Assembly (NCBI RefSeq): GCF_024679095.1
Contig: NC_066509.1
Coordinates: 19,593,325 to 19,657,324, forward strand
Length of the DNA: 64,000 bases
Source: Eriocheir sinensis
Taxonomy: Eukaryota > Arthropoda > Malacostraca > Decapoda > Varunidae
Direction: 5' to 3'
This document shows positions 10,580 to 19,783 of the stretch, in pieces (within the stretch, counting starts at the first letter, position 1; every line of letters begins with the position of its first letter). A model generated the notes under the pieces. The model ran no database searches, was not told the DNA's origin, and saw nothing but the letters and a program-made list of their open reading frames with translations. The translations under genes were made by a program, and so were the position numbers.

Positions 10580-11346
10580 CCGTACGTAGAAGCCATTAAG
10601 GTGGTGATTCTACCCCCCAAGTATTTCCAAGGCGATAACTCTGGCTCATTCGTCGCCACTGCAGGGCACGGAGGAACCAAAGTTACGTTATGTCGGTGTA
10701 GAAAGTTCGCTTTCTGGCCTGGAATGAAACTTGATGTATAAAATTATGTAAGGAAGTGCGTCATGGTAGTCGTTTTAAAAGTGAGTTGGGAACTTGCACC
10801 CTGCTCCTTGGCGGCAGTATCCAGACGTCACCGCTCCTTTTGGAAGAATATATTATGAACCTTGTGGGTCCCATGGGTGTATCGGACAATGGGGTTCGAT
10901 ACGTAATGCCCATAGTTGATGTTTTTAAAAGGTATTTGATTACAGTACCCTTACGGAGTAAGGAAGCCCGCGAAATGGCAAGGGCGTTGTACGTGGATGT
11001 TGTTTGTGTACACGGTGTTCCTCAGACAGTTGTTACAGGTCAAGGTTCAGAGTTCGTTAATTCCGTTATGCAGGAGATAAATTAGAAGCTACCTGTACGA
11101 CACGCGAATAACGGCTTACCATACAAATGGAAATGGAATAATAAAGCGCGCAAATTATACTGTTGTTAACATTTTGAGGTGAATGTTCTAAGAAATGTGT
11201 CCGTTGCAGTCACCCTGGCCTATAATGCTGCGTATTATCGCACCATAAAGGAGTCCCCTTTTTATCGAGAGAGACAGAGAGAGATTTTTTAGAGATCCTC
11301 ATATGCCCTACACTATGTTAGAAAAAGAAAAAAAAATCAGCAGCCC
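10580..11346 (+). pseudogene. gypsy integrase remnant (zinc-binding and catalytic core)
   Basis: The zinc-binding part retains GHGGTKVTLC and FAFWPGMKLDV, the second half of the H-H-C-C domain. The core (intact frame 10756-11085) reads VGPMGVSDNGVRYVMPIVDV and a VHGVPQTVV segment. Two catalytic positions are lost. The Asp normally before LVGP is Asn (AAC, 10858-10860). The Asp of V-V-T-D-Q-G is Gly (GGT, near 11038). The core continues degenerately to an RDPHMPYTMLEKEK-type segment at about 11295-11330, a conserved spot shortly before the C-terminal module. The enzyme inserted the cDNA into the host genome. This copy is inactive. Confidence 0.85.
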
Positions 11347-11606
11347 TGGTATGATATTTACTCCTATAAAGAGGAAATAACTGCAATTGCAAGAAAAGTT
11401 TATGGTATTTACTCCTATAAAGAGGAAATGGCTGCAATTGCAAATACAGTTAATGATATTTACTCCTATAAAGAGGAAATGGCTGCAATTGCAAGGAAAG
11501 TTTGTGATATTGACTCCTATAAAGAGGAAATGGCTGCAATTGCAAGGAAAGTTTATGATATTGACTCCTATGAAAAGGAAATGGCTGTAATTGCAAAGAA
11601 AGTTTA
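11347..11606 (+). repeat. 51-bp (17-codon) in-frame tandem repeat, five copies
   Basis: The unit GATATTTACTCCTATAAAGA.. has a 51-bp period and stays in frame, encoding repeats of D-I-(Y/D)-S-Y-K-E-E-M-A-A-I-A-R-K-V-Y. Five copies run from about 11347 to 11606. The last leads directly into the normal integrase continuation (DRCQVYIEESREEMENITKL). One unit looks like the native sequence, so the array is a local amplification within the integrase C-terminal region. Confidence 0.93.
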
Positions 11607-11766
11607 TGATAGATGCCAGGTTTACATTGAAGAAAGTAGAGAAGAAATGGAAAATATTACAAAGTTACAAAAATCAAAACTATCAACGTTGGCGACAGAG
11701 TGGCTGGAGTAGGTAGGAAGACACCTACCGAACAGGCGCAAGCCACTCCCGGTGAGGTATATATGG
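11607..11766 (+). pseudogene. integrase C-terminal segment upstream of the Jockey insertion
   Basis: After the 17-codon array the plus strand encodes YDRCQVYIEESREEMENITK. Across frameshifts, pieces of a V-G-D-R-V then R-R-K-P-L-P-V-R-Y-I type follow, the stretch before the GPY/F module in gypsy integrases. The module itself resumes at about 15583, on the far side of the LINE insertion. Confidence 0.65.
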
Positions 11767-11947
11767 GAGGTGAGAAGGGAGCTGAAGCCCTCCAAAGACC
11801 CTTCCCATGTCCTCACTAACCGTTTCCCTATTGTCTCACCAACACCGGAGAGTAGTTCAGCATGCTCTCTAAAGACAGATCCTCTCTTTATCCACCACAC
11901 TACATTCACACAACATATACACCTTTTCCCAAAATTAAAATTTCAAA

Positions 11948-12811
11948 ATGGCGCACATACACCAAGCCTCGGAGTCCCCGCCTGGGGGGGGGACCACAAA
12001 TTCCCCCAGGGAGGACTCCCCTTCTGGCTGCCGACCCGAGAGGTGTCTTGATAACTCCTCGAACCTCTTTCTTCTCAATTTCTGCAACATTCGCGGTCTT
12101 CGCTCTAATTTTCATTCTGTGGAACATCATCTCTCCTCCTCTACCCCTCACCTTCTCTTCCTTACCGAAACACAGGTTTCTGAGGCTACTGACAGCAATC
12201 TCTACTCTGTTCCCTCCTACTATCTCTATCCTAAATTTCAATCCAAAGCTGGATGTTGCGCCTACGTGCGCAACGACATCACTTGCTCTTGTGCCCACGA
12301 CCTTGACTCTTCTGAATTTTCCACCATCTGGTTAAGACTTCACTGTCATTCTATTACTAAATACATCTGTGCTGTTTATCTCTCACCTAACTCTACCAAC
12401 TATGTAAAATTCTTTGACTATTTGAATTCTAAAGTGGAGCACATCTTGACTCACTCTCCCTTCGCTGAAATCTCCATCCTAGGAGATTTCAATGTTCACC
12501 AGCTTTGGCTTTCATCCTCTTTCACTGACCATCCTGGTGAACAAGCCTACAACTTTGCTATCCTCAACGACCTAGAGCAGTTGGTCCAGCACCCTACACG
12601 TATTCCCGACCGTCTTGGAGATCGGCCCAACATTCTAGACCTCTTCCTTACCTCAAACCCTTCTGCTTATTCTGTCAAACTGTTCTCTCCGTTGGGCTCC
12701 TCCGATCACAATCTTATTTCTGCATCCTGTCCTATCGCTCCTGTGCACCCTCTGGACCCACCGAAGAGGCGATGCTTCTGGCATTTACTTCAGCTCGGTG
12801 GGACGACCTGA
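11948..12811 (+). pseudogene. Jockey ORF2 endonuclease domain
   Basis: An open frame of 287 codons holds the AP-endonuclease-like domain that nicks target DNA for target-primed reverse transcription. Visible motifs in order are [13 protein letters not shown] (Asn box), LLFLTETQ (catalytic Glu), [17 protein letters not shown] (GDFN), [11 protein letters not shown] and SSDHNLI (catalytic Asp-His). All core catalytic residues I can locate are present. The first 40 or so residues are probably not native, since the ATG at 11948 lies in a Gly/Pro-rich stretch; the domain proper starts near residue 40. The frame ends at 12811 just after the domain, where the linker to RT is frameshifted. Confidence 0.85.
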
Positions 12812-14862
12812 GGATGTACTTTTCCGATTTCCCGTGGAATGATTATTGCTTCCAGGATAGAGACCCCTCTGTGTGTGCTCAGCGCATCACAGAGGTGATT
12901 ATCTGGAATGGAGGCATACATTCCTCGTTCTTTCTCTCCTCACGCTAAAAGCCTTGGTTTAATCACGCTTGTTCTCGTGCTGTCAATGATAGAGGTAGCT
13001 CACAAAAGGTATCAGAGCCTTCAAACTAATGCTAATTATGAACTTTACACTTCTGCGAAATCGTGCCAAATCTATTCTCCGATTAACCAAAAATTCTTTC
13101 ATTAATAGAAAATGTCAAAACCTTGCTTTCTCTAACTCTTCCCGTGACTTCTGGCATCTAGCCAAAACATCTCCACCAACTTCACTTCTTCATCTTTCCT
13201 CCACTCCTCAGTCCTGACTGCAACACTGCCGTCTCATCTATCTCTAAGGCTGAACTCTTCTCTCAAACTTTTCTAAAACTTCACTCTGGACGATTCTGGG
13301 CATATTCCTCCTACTCATCCCCCTGTGACTCCTTTATGTCTGTTATAAAGATTCTTCAAAATGATGTTTTCTATGCCCTCTGGCCTCAATCCTCAGAAGG
13401 CTTATGGACCTGATGGAGTGCCTCCTATTGTCCTTAAAAACTGTGCCTCCGTGCTGTCACCCTGCCTGGTCAAACTCTTTCGCCTCTGCCTGTCAACATC
13501 TACCTTTCCTTCTTGCTGGAAGTATGCCTTCATACAGCCTGTACCTAAGAAGGGTGACCGCTCAAATCCCTCAAACTACCGTCCTATTGCTTTACTTTCT
13601 TGTCTATCTAAAGCTTTTGAATCAATCCTTAACCGGAAGATTCAAAAGCACCTTTCCACTTCTGACCTTCTATCTGATCGCCAGTATGGGTTCCGCAAGG
13701 GCGTTCTACTGGTGATATCCTAACCTTCTTAACTGACTCTTGGTCATCCTCTCTTAGCCGTTTCGGTGAAACTTTTGCTATTGCGCTGGACATATCAAAA
13801 GCTTTTGATAGGGTCTGGCACAAATCTTCTTTCTAAACTACCCTCCTACGGTTTCTATCCTTCTCTCTGTACCTTTATCTCCAGTTTCCTTTCTGACCGT
13901 TCTATTTCTGCCGTGGTAGACGGTCACTGTTCTTCTAAATCTATTAACAGTGGTGTCCCACAGAGGTTCTGTCCTATCTCCCACTCTTTTCTGTTTTTCA
14001 TTGATGATCTTCTTTCCAAAACTAACTTTCCTATCAATTCCTACGCCTATGATTCCACTCTGAATTATTCAACTTCTTTTAATATAAGACAAAACATTCA
14101 GGAACTTAACGACTCAAGGCTGGAGGCTGCAGAACAGCCTCAGACCTTACTATTATTTCCGATTGGGGCAAGAAGAACCTGGTGTCCTTCAACGCCTCAA
14201 AACACAGTTTATCCACCTATCCACTCGACACAATCTTCCAAACAACTATCCCTATTCTTTGACAACACCCAGCTATCACCTTCCTCAACACTAAACATCC
14301 TCAGTCTATCCTTAACTCAAAATCTCAACTGGAAACTTCATATCTCATCTCTTACTAAATCAGCTTCCTCGAGGCTGGGCGTTCTGTACCGTCTCCGCCA
14401 GTTCTTCTCCCCTGCACAGTTGTTGTCCATATACAGGGGCCTTGTCCGCCCTCGTATGGAGTATGCATCTCATGTGTGGGGGGGCTCCACTCACACAGCT
14501 CTTCTGGAAAGCGTGGAGGCTAAGGCTCTTCGTCTCATCAGCTCTCCTCCTCATACTGATAGTCTTCTACCTCTTAAATTCCGCCGCAATGTTGCCTCTC
14601 TTTCTATCTTCTATCGATATTTCCACGCTGACTGCTCTTCTGAACTTGCTAACTGCATGCCTCCCCCCCTCCCGCGGCCCCGCTGCACTCGACTTTCTAC
14701 TCATGCTCATCCCTATACTGTCCAAACCCCTTATGCAAGAGTTAACCAGCATCTTCACTCTTTCATCCCTCACGCTGGTAAACTCTGGAACAATCTTCCT
14801 TCATCTGTATTTCCTCCTGCCTACGACTTGAACTCTTTCAAGAGAAGGGTATCAGGACACCT
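12812..14862 (+). pseudogene. Jockey ORF2 linker and reverse transcriptase, YADD mutated
   Basis: Readable blocks are YGPDGVPPIVLKNC (about 13402), KKGDRSNPSNYRPIALLSCL, LSDRQYGFRKG (13723, frameshift), FAIALDISKAFDRVWHK, then from 13850 the thumb and C-terminal region with LVRPRMEYASHVWGGS, LISSPPHTDS and GKLWNNLPSSVFPP. The active-site box is expected as Y-A-D-D but reads Y-A-Y-D at about 14041-14052, and the preceding GVPQG box is altered (GVPQRFCP). The ORF stays open across the border with the inserted CR1 at 14862/14863, so the long frame 13766-15100 is a fusion of two elements. Dead copy. Confidence 0.82.
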
Positions 14863-15393
14863 TGAATATGCGGTTCAGTTCTGGTCACCCTACTATAGAA
14901 TGGATATTAAAATGTTAGAATCGGTGCAGAGGAGGATGACTAAGATGATTCAGGGGTTGAGAAACTTGCCATACGAGGAAAGACTCAAACAGTTAAACTT
15001 GCATTCTCTAGAAAGGCGAAGGGTGCGTGGAGACATGATCGAGGTTTATAAATGGATGAAGGGCTTTAATAAGGGAGACATTCATAAGGTTTTTTGGTAA
15101 GAGAACCGGGTAGGACACGAAGTAACGGGTTTAAACTGGATAAATTCAGCTTCAACAGGGACATAGGCAAAAATTGGTTTACTAACAGGGTGGTGGATGA
15201 GTGGAATAGGCTTAGCAGTCATGTGGTGAGTGCCAATACAATTGTCACATTCAAAAATAGACTAGATAAATTCATGGACAGCGATATTAGGTGGGGTTAG
15301 ATGCACGGGAGCTTAGGGTCAAAGGAGCTGCCTCGTACAGGCCTACCGGCCTCTTGCAGACTCCTGCGTTCTTATGTTCTTATGTTCTTATGT
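14863..15393 (+). mobile_element. 5'-truncated CR1-like LINE nested in the Jockey 3' end
   Basis: The insert begins inside the RT at LEYAVQFWSPYYRMDIKMLE, continues through VQRRMTKMIQGLRNLPYEER and RRRVRGDMIEVYKWMKGFN, and shifts frame. It ends with WFTNRVVDEWNRLSSHVV and FKNRLDKFMDSDIRWG before a stop at 15300. A ~60 bp 3'UTR (CCTACCGGCCTCTTGCAGAC) finishes with three TTCTTATG units at 15366-15393, the usual CR1-clade end. Jockey 3'UTR sequence resumes immediately after. Truncation at the LEYAVQF position also occurs near 1985, probably by chance. Confidence 0.85.
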
Positions 15394-15582
15394 TCTCTCC
15401 TCCCGTATTTGATCTTCCTTTCGGCCACCTCTTTTGTTTCTTTTTTAGGAGCAGCGAGTAGCGGGCATTTCTTTTATTATTGTTTTTTTTTTTTTTTTGT
15501 GCCCTTGAGCTGCCTCCTTTGTTGTAAAAAAAAAAAAAAAAAAACATACACCAAAAAGAAAAGAAAAACTTGCAACCTATTT

Positions 15583-15800
15583 TTGATGGACCCTACAGGG
15601 TAATAGAGAAGATCAGTGATATAGTGGTAAAAATTAGGAACCTCAGCACTAGTTAAGTTTCAACGGGTCCCACATATATAATAAAAGTCCTTCATGAAGA
15701 TTGCATCGATGTGCAGCAATGTCCAACGATTAGGCGAGCATACCCTTTAAATCCAGGGACAGACACTGATCTATTCTTTGCATTGCTCATCCCTGAAATC
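15583..15800 (+). pseudogene. integrase GPY/F module downstream of the Jockey insertion
   Basis: Translation gives DGPYRVIEKISDIVVKIRNL, then KVLHEDCIDVQQCPTIRRAY and a hydrophobic/acidic tail. G-P-Y/F modules lie at the C-terminus of many Ty3/gypsy integrases and help tether the enzyme to its target. This restores the part missing after 11766 and shows that the LINE split the module from the catalytic core. Stops occur from about 15675. The pol frame ends near 15830, where env begins. Confidence 0.75.
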
Positions 15801-17513
15801 GCTGAGAAAAATTCTACCGAAAATGATAACTCGTAGCGGAGAGGTGACTGCTACTCATGACACATTAAATAATGTTCGTTCTACACCAGCAATAAACAGC
15901 TGATGCACAGGCCCTACCTTCTCAGGTTACTCTCAAAGTTTCAGAGCCACCTCGGCATAGATAAAGCCTTCGCTCTTCCACGGTACAAGAATTGCCTAAT
16001 ATAGTGTCAAAGCCAATGCGATATAAAACAGGAATAATGTATAAGGATGGAAATGCAATGATTAAGCGGAAATATGACGAAATATACGACAGATTGATTT
16101 GACTCTTTCGGTGTACGACTCAATAACACAACAGGAGTCCCCAGCACGTGCTGGTCAAAGTTTCACACCAACATACTATCTATATTTTAGTCCTCACAGA
16201 CAGAGACTATAGTACCGTTTAGCCTCACAGAAGATGTTTTAGCTACATTATATAAAGCACGGAATTTAACTGCTTCTTTAGCTTGAGATGTTATTCAAAT
16301 GTCACCTGAGTATCCAGCTGTAAAAGCGATAAAATACACATTCTTTAATTTTGAAAATGAATTCAGTTCATTGTTGCATCATCTCAGAAAAGTTTTAAGC
16401 TATGTGATGACTACTAATCAAAACAAGCTGCATGCTTCTATGAATTATAAAAAAAAAAACGGGAAATATTTTTTTTTAACGATCCTTGTCTAATATCTTA
16501 TTTGGTACCGCGACCCAGGCTCAAGTTGATGCTATTCATGGAAAAATAGAGTACTAGAGTCATTAACTGAGAAAGATTTTATATAGTTAAATGTTTATTA
16601 TGGAAAACTCAACATCATTAAGTAATATGCATGTCATGCAGTCTGCCTTTAATAGGCTATATTCAGCTGTAGATGTATTGAACCAAGTTGTGCGCCATTT
16701 TACTATAGACTTTGGCATTAGGAAGAGAAAAAAGCTCCTACAAGCATTGTTATATTTTGACTTAGCATTGAGACACATAAGACCAGGTATACAAGATTTA
16801 AAGTTGAGTCTGCAGGCTCCCCTGCAAACATACATAACTCCAACCATTATGTGAGACAAACAGTTGTTCAGCACATTCAAGGAAGCCTAGGTTCGGCCTC
16901 CAGGTCTTTTGTGCCTGCAGTTCCTGATTTTTTAGCTTTATATAGGGATGTAATAACTGTCCTCCAGGACAACGGCTTTGCACGATTCTCGTAATTTATG
17001 TTTCACCAAACCTTTACGAGGAGATCCGATTGACACCTTTGATGTCTTTCGAATCGACTCCCTTCCATTTCTGTGCAGAATAGCACTTACTTTCTTATGT
17101 ATAGTGTTGATTCAAGATATATTGCCTTCAGTGAGAATAGGAAAATATATCTTCTGCTTTCTAGTATAAAACACTGTAACAAGAATAACCATATGTTAGT
17201 TTGTCCTCCCACAGGCCCCGACCATGAGGCTAGTAACGCAGCCTCTTGTGAATCGACTGCTTTCTTGAAACATGAGTCAGTGATCAACCTCTGCCACACA
17301 ATAGTCTTGAAAACATTTCCCCCTATGTTTATAAAAGCTCCTGGCTACTGGACCTGTTCACTTGCCTCCCCCATCACTCTGACACTCACATGCCATAACC
17401 TGTAAACAGACATACTGTCAGCTTGACGGGTAGTGGTATATTGACGCTTCTGCAAGGTTCTCTTCGCAGTGCTGAGTCCATCCCCCTACAGGAGCTAACA
17501 GCTGGCTTGCACC
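15801..17513 (+). pseudogene. env-like glycoprotein gene, ectodomain part (broken)
   Basis: Downstream of integrase, three plus-strand frames give fragments of an envelope-type fusion protein of the baculovirus-F/errantivirus class, which mediates membrane fusion and particle spread. Visible parts are an L-F-G-T-A-T-Q motif near 16500, in the segment normally just behind the fusion cleavage region; a predicted helical stretch from 16591 (NMHVMQSAFNRLYSAVDVL); and a Cys-containing distal ectodomain around 17073-17400 ending with an ITLTLTCHN-type strand. Stops and frameshifts are frequent, for example near 16552, 16851 and 17403. The frame is cut at 17513 by an hAT-like insertion and resumes at 18624. 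Identification is by arrangement and motif only. Confidence 0.68.
17507..17513 (+). repeat. target-site duplication, left copy (TTGCACC)
   Basis: TTGCACC flanks the insertion on the left and recurs at 18617-18623. Including one adjacent base on either side gives an 8-bp duplication with one mismatch, the size usual for hAT elements. Confidence 0.75.
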
Positions 17514-18616
17514 TAGGGATTGTCGTTTTGGACCTTTTTCTTTGTCCCGGGATTCCGGGATAAAATTAGCCCTAATCCCGGGATCCCGGGATTTCCCGGG
17601 ATTTTCAATTGTCTAAAATTGCACATTATACCTAGTTTCACGTTCAGATTTTTGATGTGCTTAACATTAATAGATATGCAAAAATATTACTGTAGATTGA
17701 CTGTCTTATTAATTCCACTTAATATTTAATTCCAAATTTTCAGCATACACTTTGTTTCTCAACAAAGTAAAAGGAATAAGAATAAGAGCTAGTATATGCT
17801 GCGTTTACTACTTTTTTTTCTGCTTCCGAATTCCAATGTGAATGACAATGTGAATTATAGTTCATTATCGCTGATAAAGAAAGAAAGAAAAAAAACCCAT
17901 TTGTTTCCATGTATACCCAGTGAAATGAAAAGAGTACTTAATGACAGAAAATTTAATAAAAATAAATGAAGAAAAATTAAACGTATGCATTCTTTATTTA
18001 TAATATGAACTAAATGATTAAGAAGTATCTCATAGAATAAGATCTTATTTAACACAAGCAAATTTCCATAAAATGAAAGCAATAAATGACAGTAAGTTTA
18101 ATCAAATGAATGAATAAAAAATAAAACATACATGTTCTGCATTCCTGTGTAAACTAAAATGATTAATAAACAATCGAGCATGTATGGAATTTTGATAATA
18201 AGATCATAAATAACACGAACAATTTTCCATAAAATAAAAACAATAATTAATGACATAAAATTAAATTAAATGAATTAATCAAAGGAAAAGTAAAATTATA
18301 TTCTGCATTCATATAGCATCTATGCCATGGCTGCTTTATAATACTCAAGAGAATACCTAAACAGTAAGTCCTTCCTTCACAGTGTTCACACACACACACA
18401 AAACACTCCTCACGGGACACCCTGTATATACATATAAATAGAAGCACAAGTTCACAAGTTCACAACTATCCTGCAGTCAAATTTGTCTTTTTTTTTTTTT
18501 TATAATTAATTTCATGATTTTTCATCTATGGATTTCCCGGGATTTGCAAAAATATCCATGGAATATTAAACCTAGAAAATTGTCCTGGATCAGGATCCCG
18601 GAAACAAACTCTACAG
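17514..18616. mobile_element. hAT-like non-autonomous element inserted in env
   Basis: A 1.1 kb AT-rich segment without coding capacity separates the env ectodomain from its membrane anchor and is flanked by TTGCACC duplicates. Both ends carry the same subterminal CCCGGGAT-type motif (17547-17602 in tandem, 18535-18546, and CCGGGATCC on the reverse of 18590-18600). The termini match weakly as inverted repeats (TAGGGATTGTC against TAGAGTTTGT). No transposase remains. The right end includes T-rich sequence at 18488-18504. Confidence 0.72.
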
Positions 18617-18623
18617 TTGCACC
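18617..18623 (+). repeat. target-site duplication, right copy (TTGCACC)
   Basis: Second copy of the duplication made by the hAT-like insertion. The env reading frame continues directly after it. Confidence 0.75.
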
Positions 18624-18804
18624 CCTAAATTATGTGGTCGAGCCGGATCAGCCCTTTCAACCCGTAATCCATTGGTGGATTGTCTTCGCCATTGTCGTGA
18701 TCCTGGTTCTTCTGCTGGTGACGTCTGCCGTGGGGTATTCCTATGTCCTGCGCTATGCACGCGACGCCTGCTTCCAGACTCAAGCCCTGCAGACAATGAA
18801 ATGA
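18624..18804 (+). pseudogene. env membrane anchor and cytoplasmic tail
   Basis: Open frame to a stop at 18802-18804. A short membrane-proximal segment precedes a strongly hydrophobic stretch of about 25 residues (from WWIVFAIVVILVLLL), then a Tyr/Arg-containing tail ending QALQTMK. This is the layout of a class I-like envelope C-terminus. The upstream ATG at 18514 lies inside the hAT-like insert, so the apparent 96-residue ORF is a hybrid. The polypurine tract and 3' LTR follow within 70 bp, as expected for env in a provirus. Confidence 0.72.
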
Positions 18805-18856
18805 AAGGCGTATCTTCTCCACCAACACCTGTGAGATCTCAGGGGCGAGATCTTCC

Positions 18857-18867
18857 GGAAGGGGAAG
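18857..18867 (+). promoter_or_regulatory. polypurine tract (plus-strand primer)
   Basis: GGAAGGGGAAG ends two bases before the LTR terminus TGTCGGG at 18870. This is the expected position and composition for plus-strand priming. Confidence 0.75.
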
Positions 18868-18869
18868 TA

Positions 18870-19026
18870 TGTCGGGAACCAGAAAACGAACAAACATAAC
18901 GGTACAGAGTAAACATCTCATAGGACAAACACTAACAAAGAGAAACAACGAGGATAAAGGAAAACAGATACCCAGAGAGGAATGAGAGATATACAACTGT
19001 GTAAACATCTGACAGGACAAACACTA
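18870..19026 (+). repeat. 3' LTR, truncated
   Basis: 157 bp match the start of the 5' LTR at 5449 with several substitutions and a ~14 bp length difference in the ACGAACAAAC..GTACAGAG part. It stops after ACAGGACAAACACTAA, where a minus-strand CR1 fragment begins, so the rest of the LTR has been lost. The divergence between the copies indicates an old insertion. Confidence 0.8.
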
Positions 19027-19462
19027 ATTGGTGCAGTCTGAATTTACTTGTCTACACTTGAGTTTTATGCCATTGTTCCTCGTTCGCTAAATGTCATCGA
19101 TCATAAACAATTTTGATCTGTCTACATTCGTGAAACCATTAAGTATTTTAAAACATTCGATCAGTCTTCCTTGGAGGCGACGTTTCTCAAGGAGAACATG
19201 TTAAGGGTGGAAAGCCTTTCTTCGTATGATTTGTTGAGCAAGGAAGGGATCATTTTGTTGCCCGACGTTGAGCACCTTCTAATTTAGCAATCTCTTTTGT
19301 ATGGTGAGGAGACCAAAACTGTACCGCATATTTCAAGTGGGGTTTGACTAAACTATTGTAGAGCGGAAGCGTTAAATCTTTATTCTTGAATAAAAAGTTT
19401 CTTTTAATGAAGCCCAACATTCTGTTCGCTTTATTTGCTGCATAGATGCATTGCTGTGAGAA
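19027..19462 (-). mobile_element. CR1-like LINE fragment (family B)
   Basis: The minus strand reads LSLKFSQQCIYAANKANRML, GFIKRNFLFKNKDLTLPLYN, SLVKPHLKYAVQFWSPHHTK and EIAKLEGAQRRATK. It is nearly the same as the minus-strand copy at 40264-40700, including the tail GTGCAGTCTGAATTTACTTG. Both ends are truncated: one by the 3' LTR remnant, the other by a GAGAGAGA run at 19463. Confidence 0.85.
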
Positions 19463-19527
19463 TTTGAGAGAGAGAGAATATGTCATACGCGGCAATAAGT
19501 TTTGTATAAGTGTTATGATAATATATT

Positions 19528-19715
19528 AACCTCCTCCCCCTCCTCCTCTTCCTCCTCCCCCCTCTCCTTCTCCTGCTTCTTCTCCTCCTTCTCCTCCTCC
19601 TTCTCCTCCTCTTCCTCCTCCTTCTTCTCCTTCTCCTTCTCCTTCTTCTCTCCTTCTCCTCCTCCTTCTCCTCCTCCCCCACTCTTCCTCCTCCTCCTCC
19701 TCCTCCTCCTCTCCG
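19528..19715. repeat. (TCC)n-rich polypyrimidine tract
   Basis: Imperfect CTC/TTC trinucleotide repeats just upstream of the CR1 element at 19716. Arg-rich or Ser-rich frames here are compositional. Confidence 0.9.
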
Positions 19716-19783
19716 CTCTCAGCTGCCTTGCTGAACAGAGGTGTCTCGCTCTTCGCTCCTACCAGGTGTCGCAGTCAGGTCAC

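Larger units (their letters stand above)
11770..15543 (+). mobile_element. Jockey-type LINE inserted in integrase, with poly(A) tail
   Basis: The element carries endonuclease and RT on the plus strand and ends with a T-rich 3'UTR (15394-15523, GCAGCGAGTAGCGGGC and GTGCCCTTGAGCTGCCTCC) and an A run at 15524-15543. It is interrupted by a CR1 fragment at 14863-15393. After the poly(A) the gypsy integrase resumes within about 50 bp. The 5' boundary near 11770 is inferred from where integrase homology stops. The ORF2 is frameshifted and the RT active site is mutated. A target duplication could not be identified with confidence. Confidence 0.8.
5449..19026 (+). mobile_element. decayed Ty3/gypsy (errantivirus-like) provirus with env and nested insertions
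   Basis: One element explains 13.6 kb. An LTR beginning TGTCGGGAACCAGAAAACG starts at 5449, and the same terminus recurs at 18870 directly after a polypurine tract. Between them, in canonical order and all on the plus strand, are remnants of gag, aspartic protease, RT, RNase H, integrase and an env-like glycoprotein. Secondary insertions break it: a SINE (~6884), a Jockey LINE (~11770-15543) that itself holds a CR1 fragment (14863-15393), and an hAT-like element (17514-18616). Three internal tandem arrays (43, 68 and 51 bp units) have grown inside it. Stops, frameshifts and lost catalytic residues make it non-functional. The left flank is a minus-strand LINE ORF1. The right end is truncated inside the 3' LTR, so a target duplication cannot be tested. 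Confidence 0.85.

Noticed and set aside
13766..15100. A 444-residue chimeric RT as a new protein
   Set aside because: Jockey 3'UTR resumes after the CR1 terminus at 15393, so the frame is an accident of nested insertion.
18514..18804. Independent small membrane protein gene
   Set aside because: Its first third lies in the hAT-like insert. The remainder fits the C-terminal anchor of the provirus env, with the PPT and LTR immediately after.
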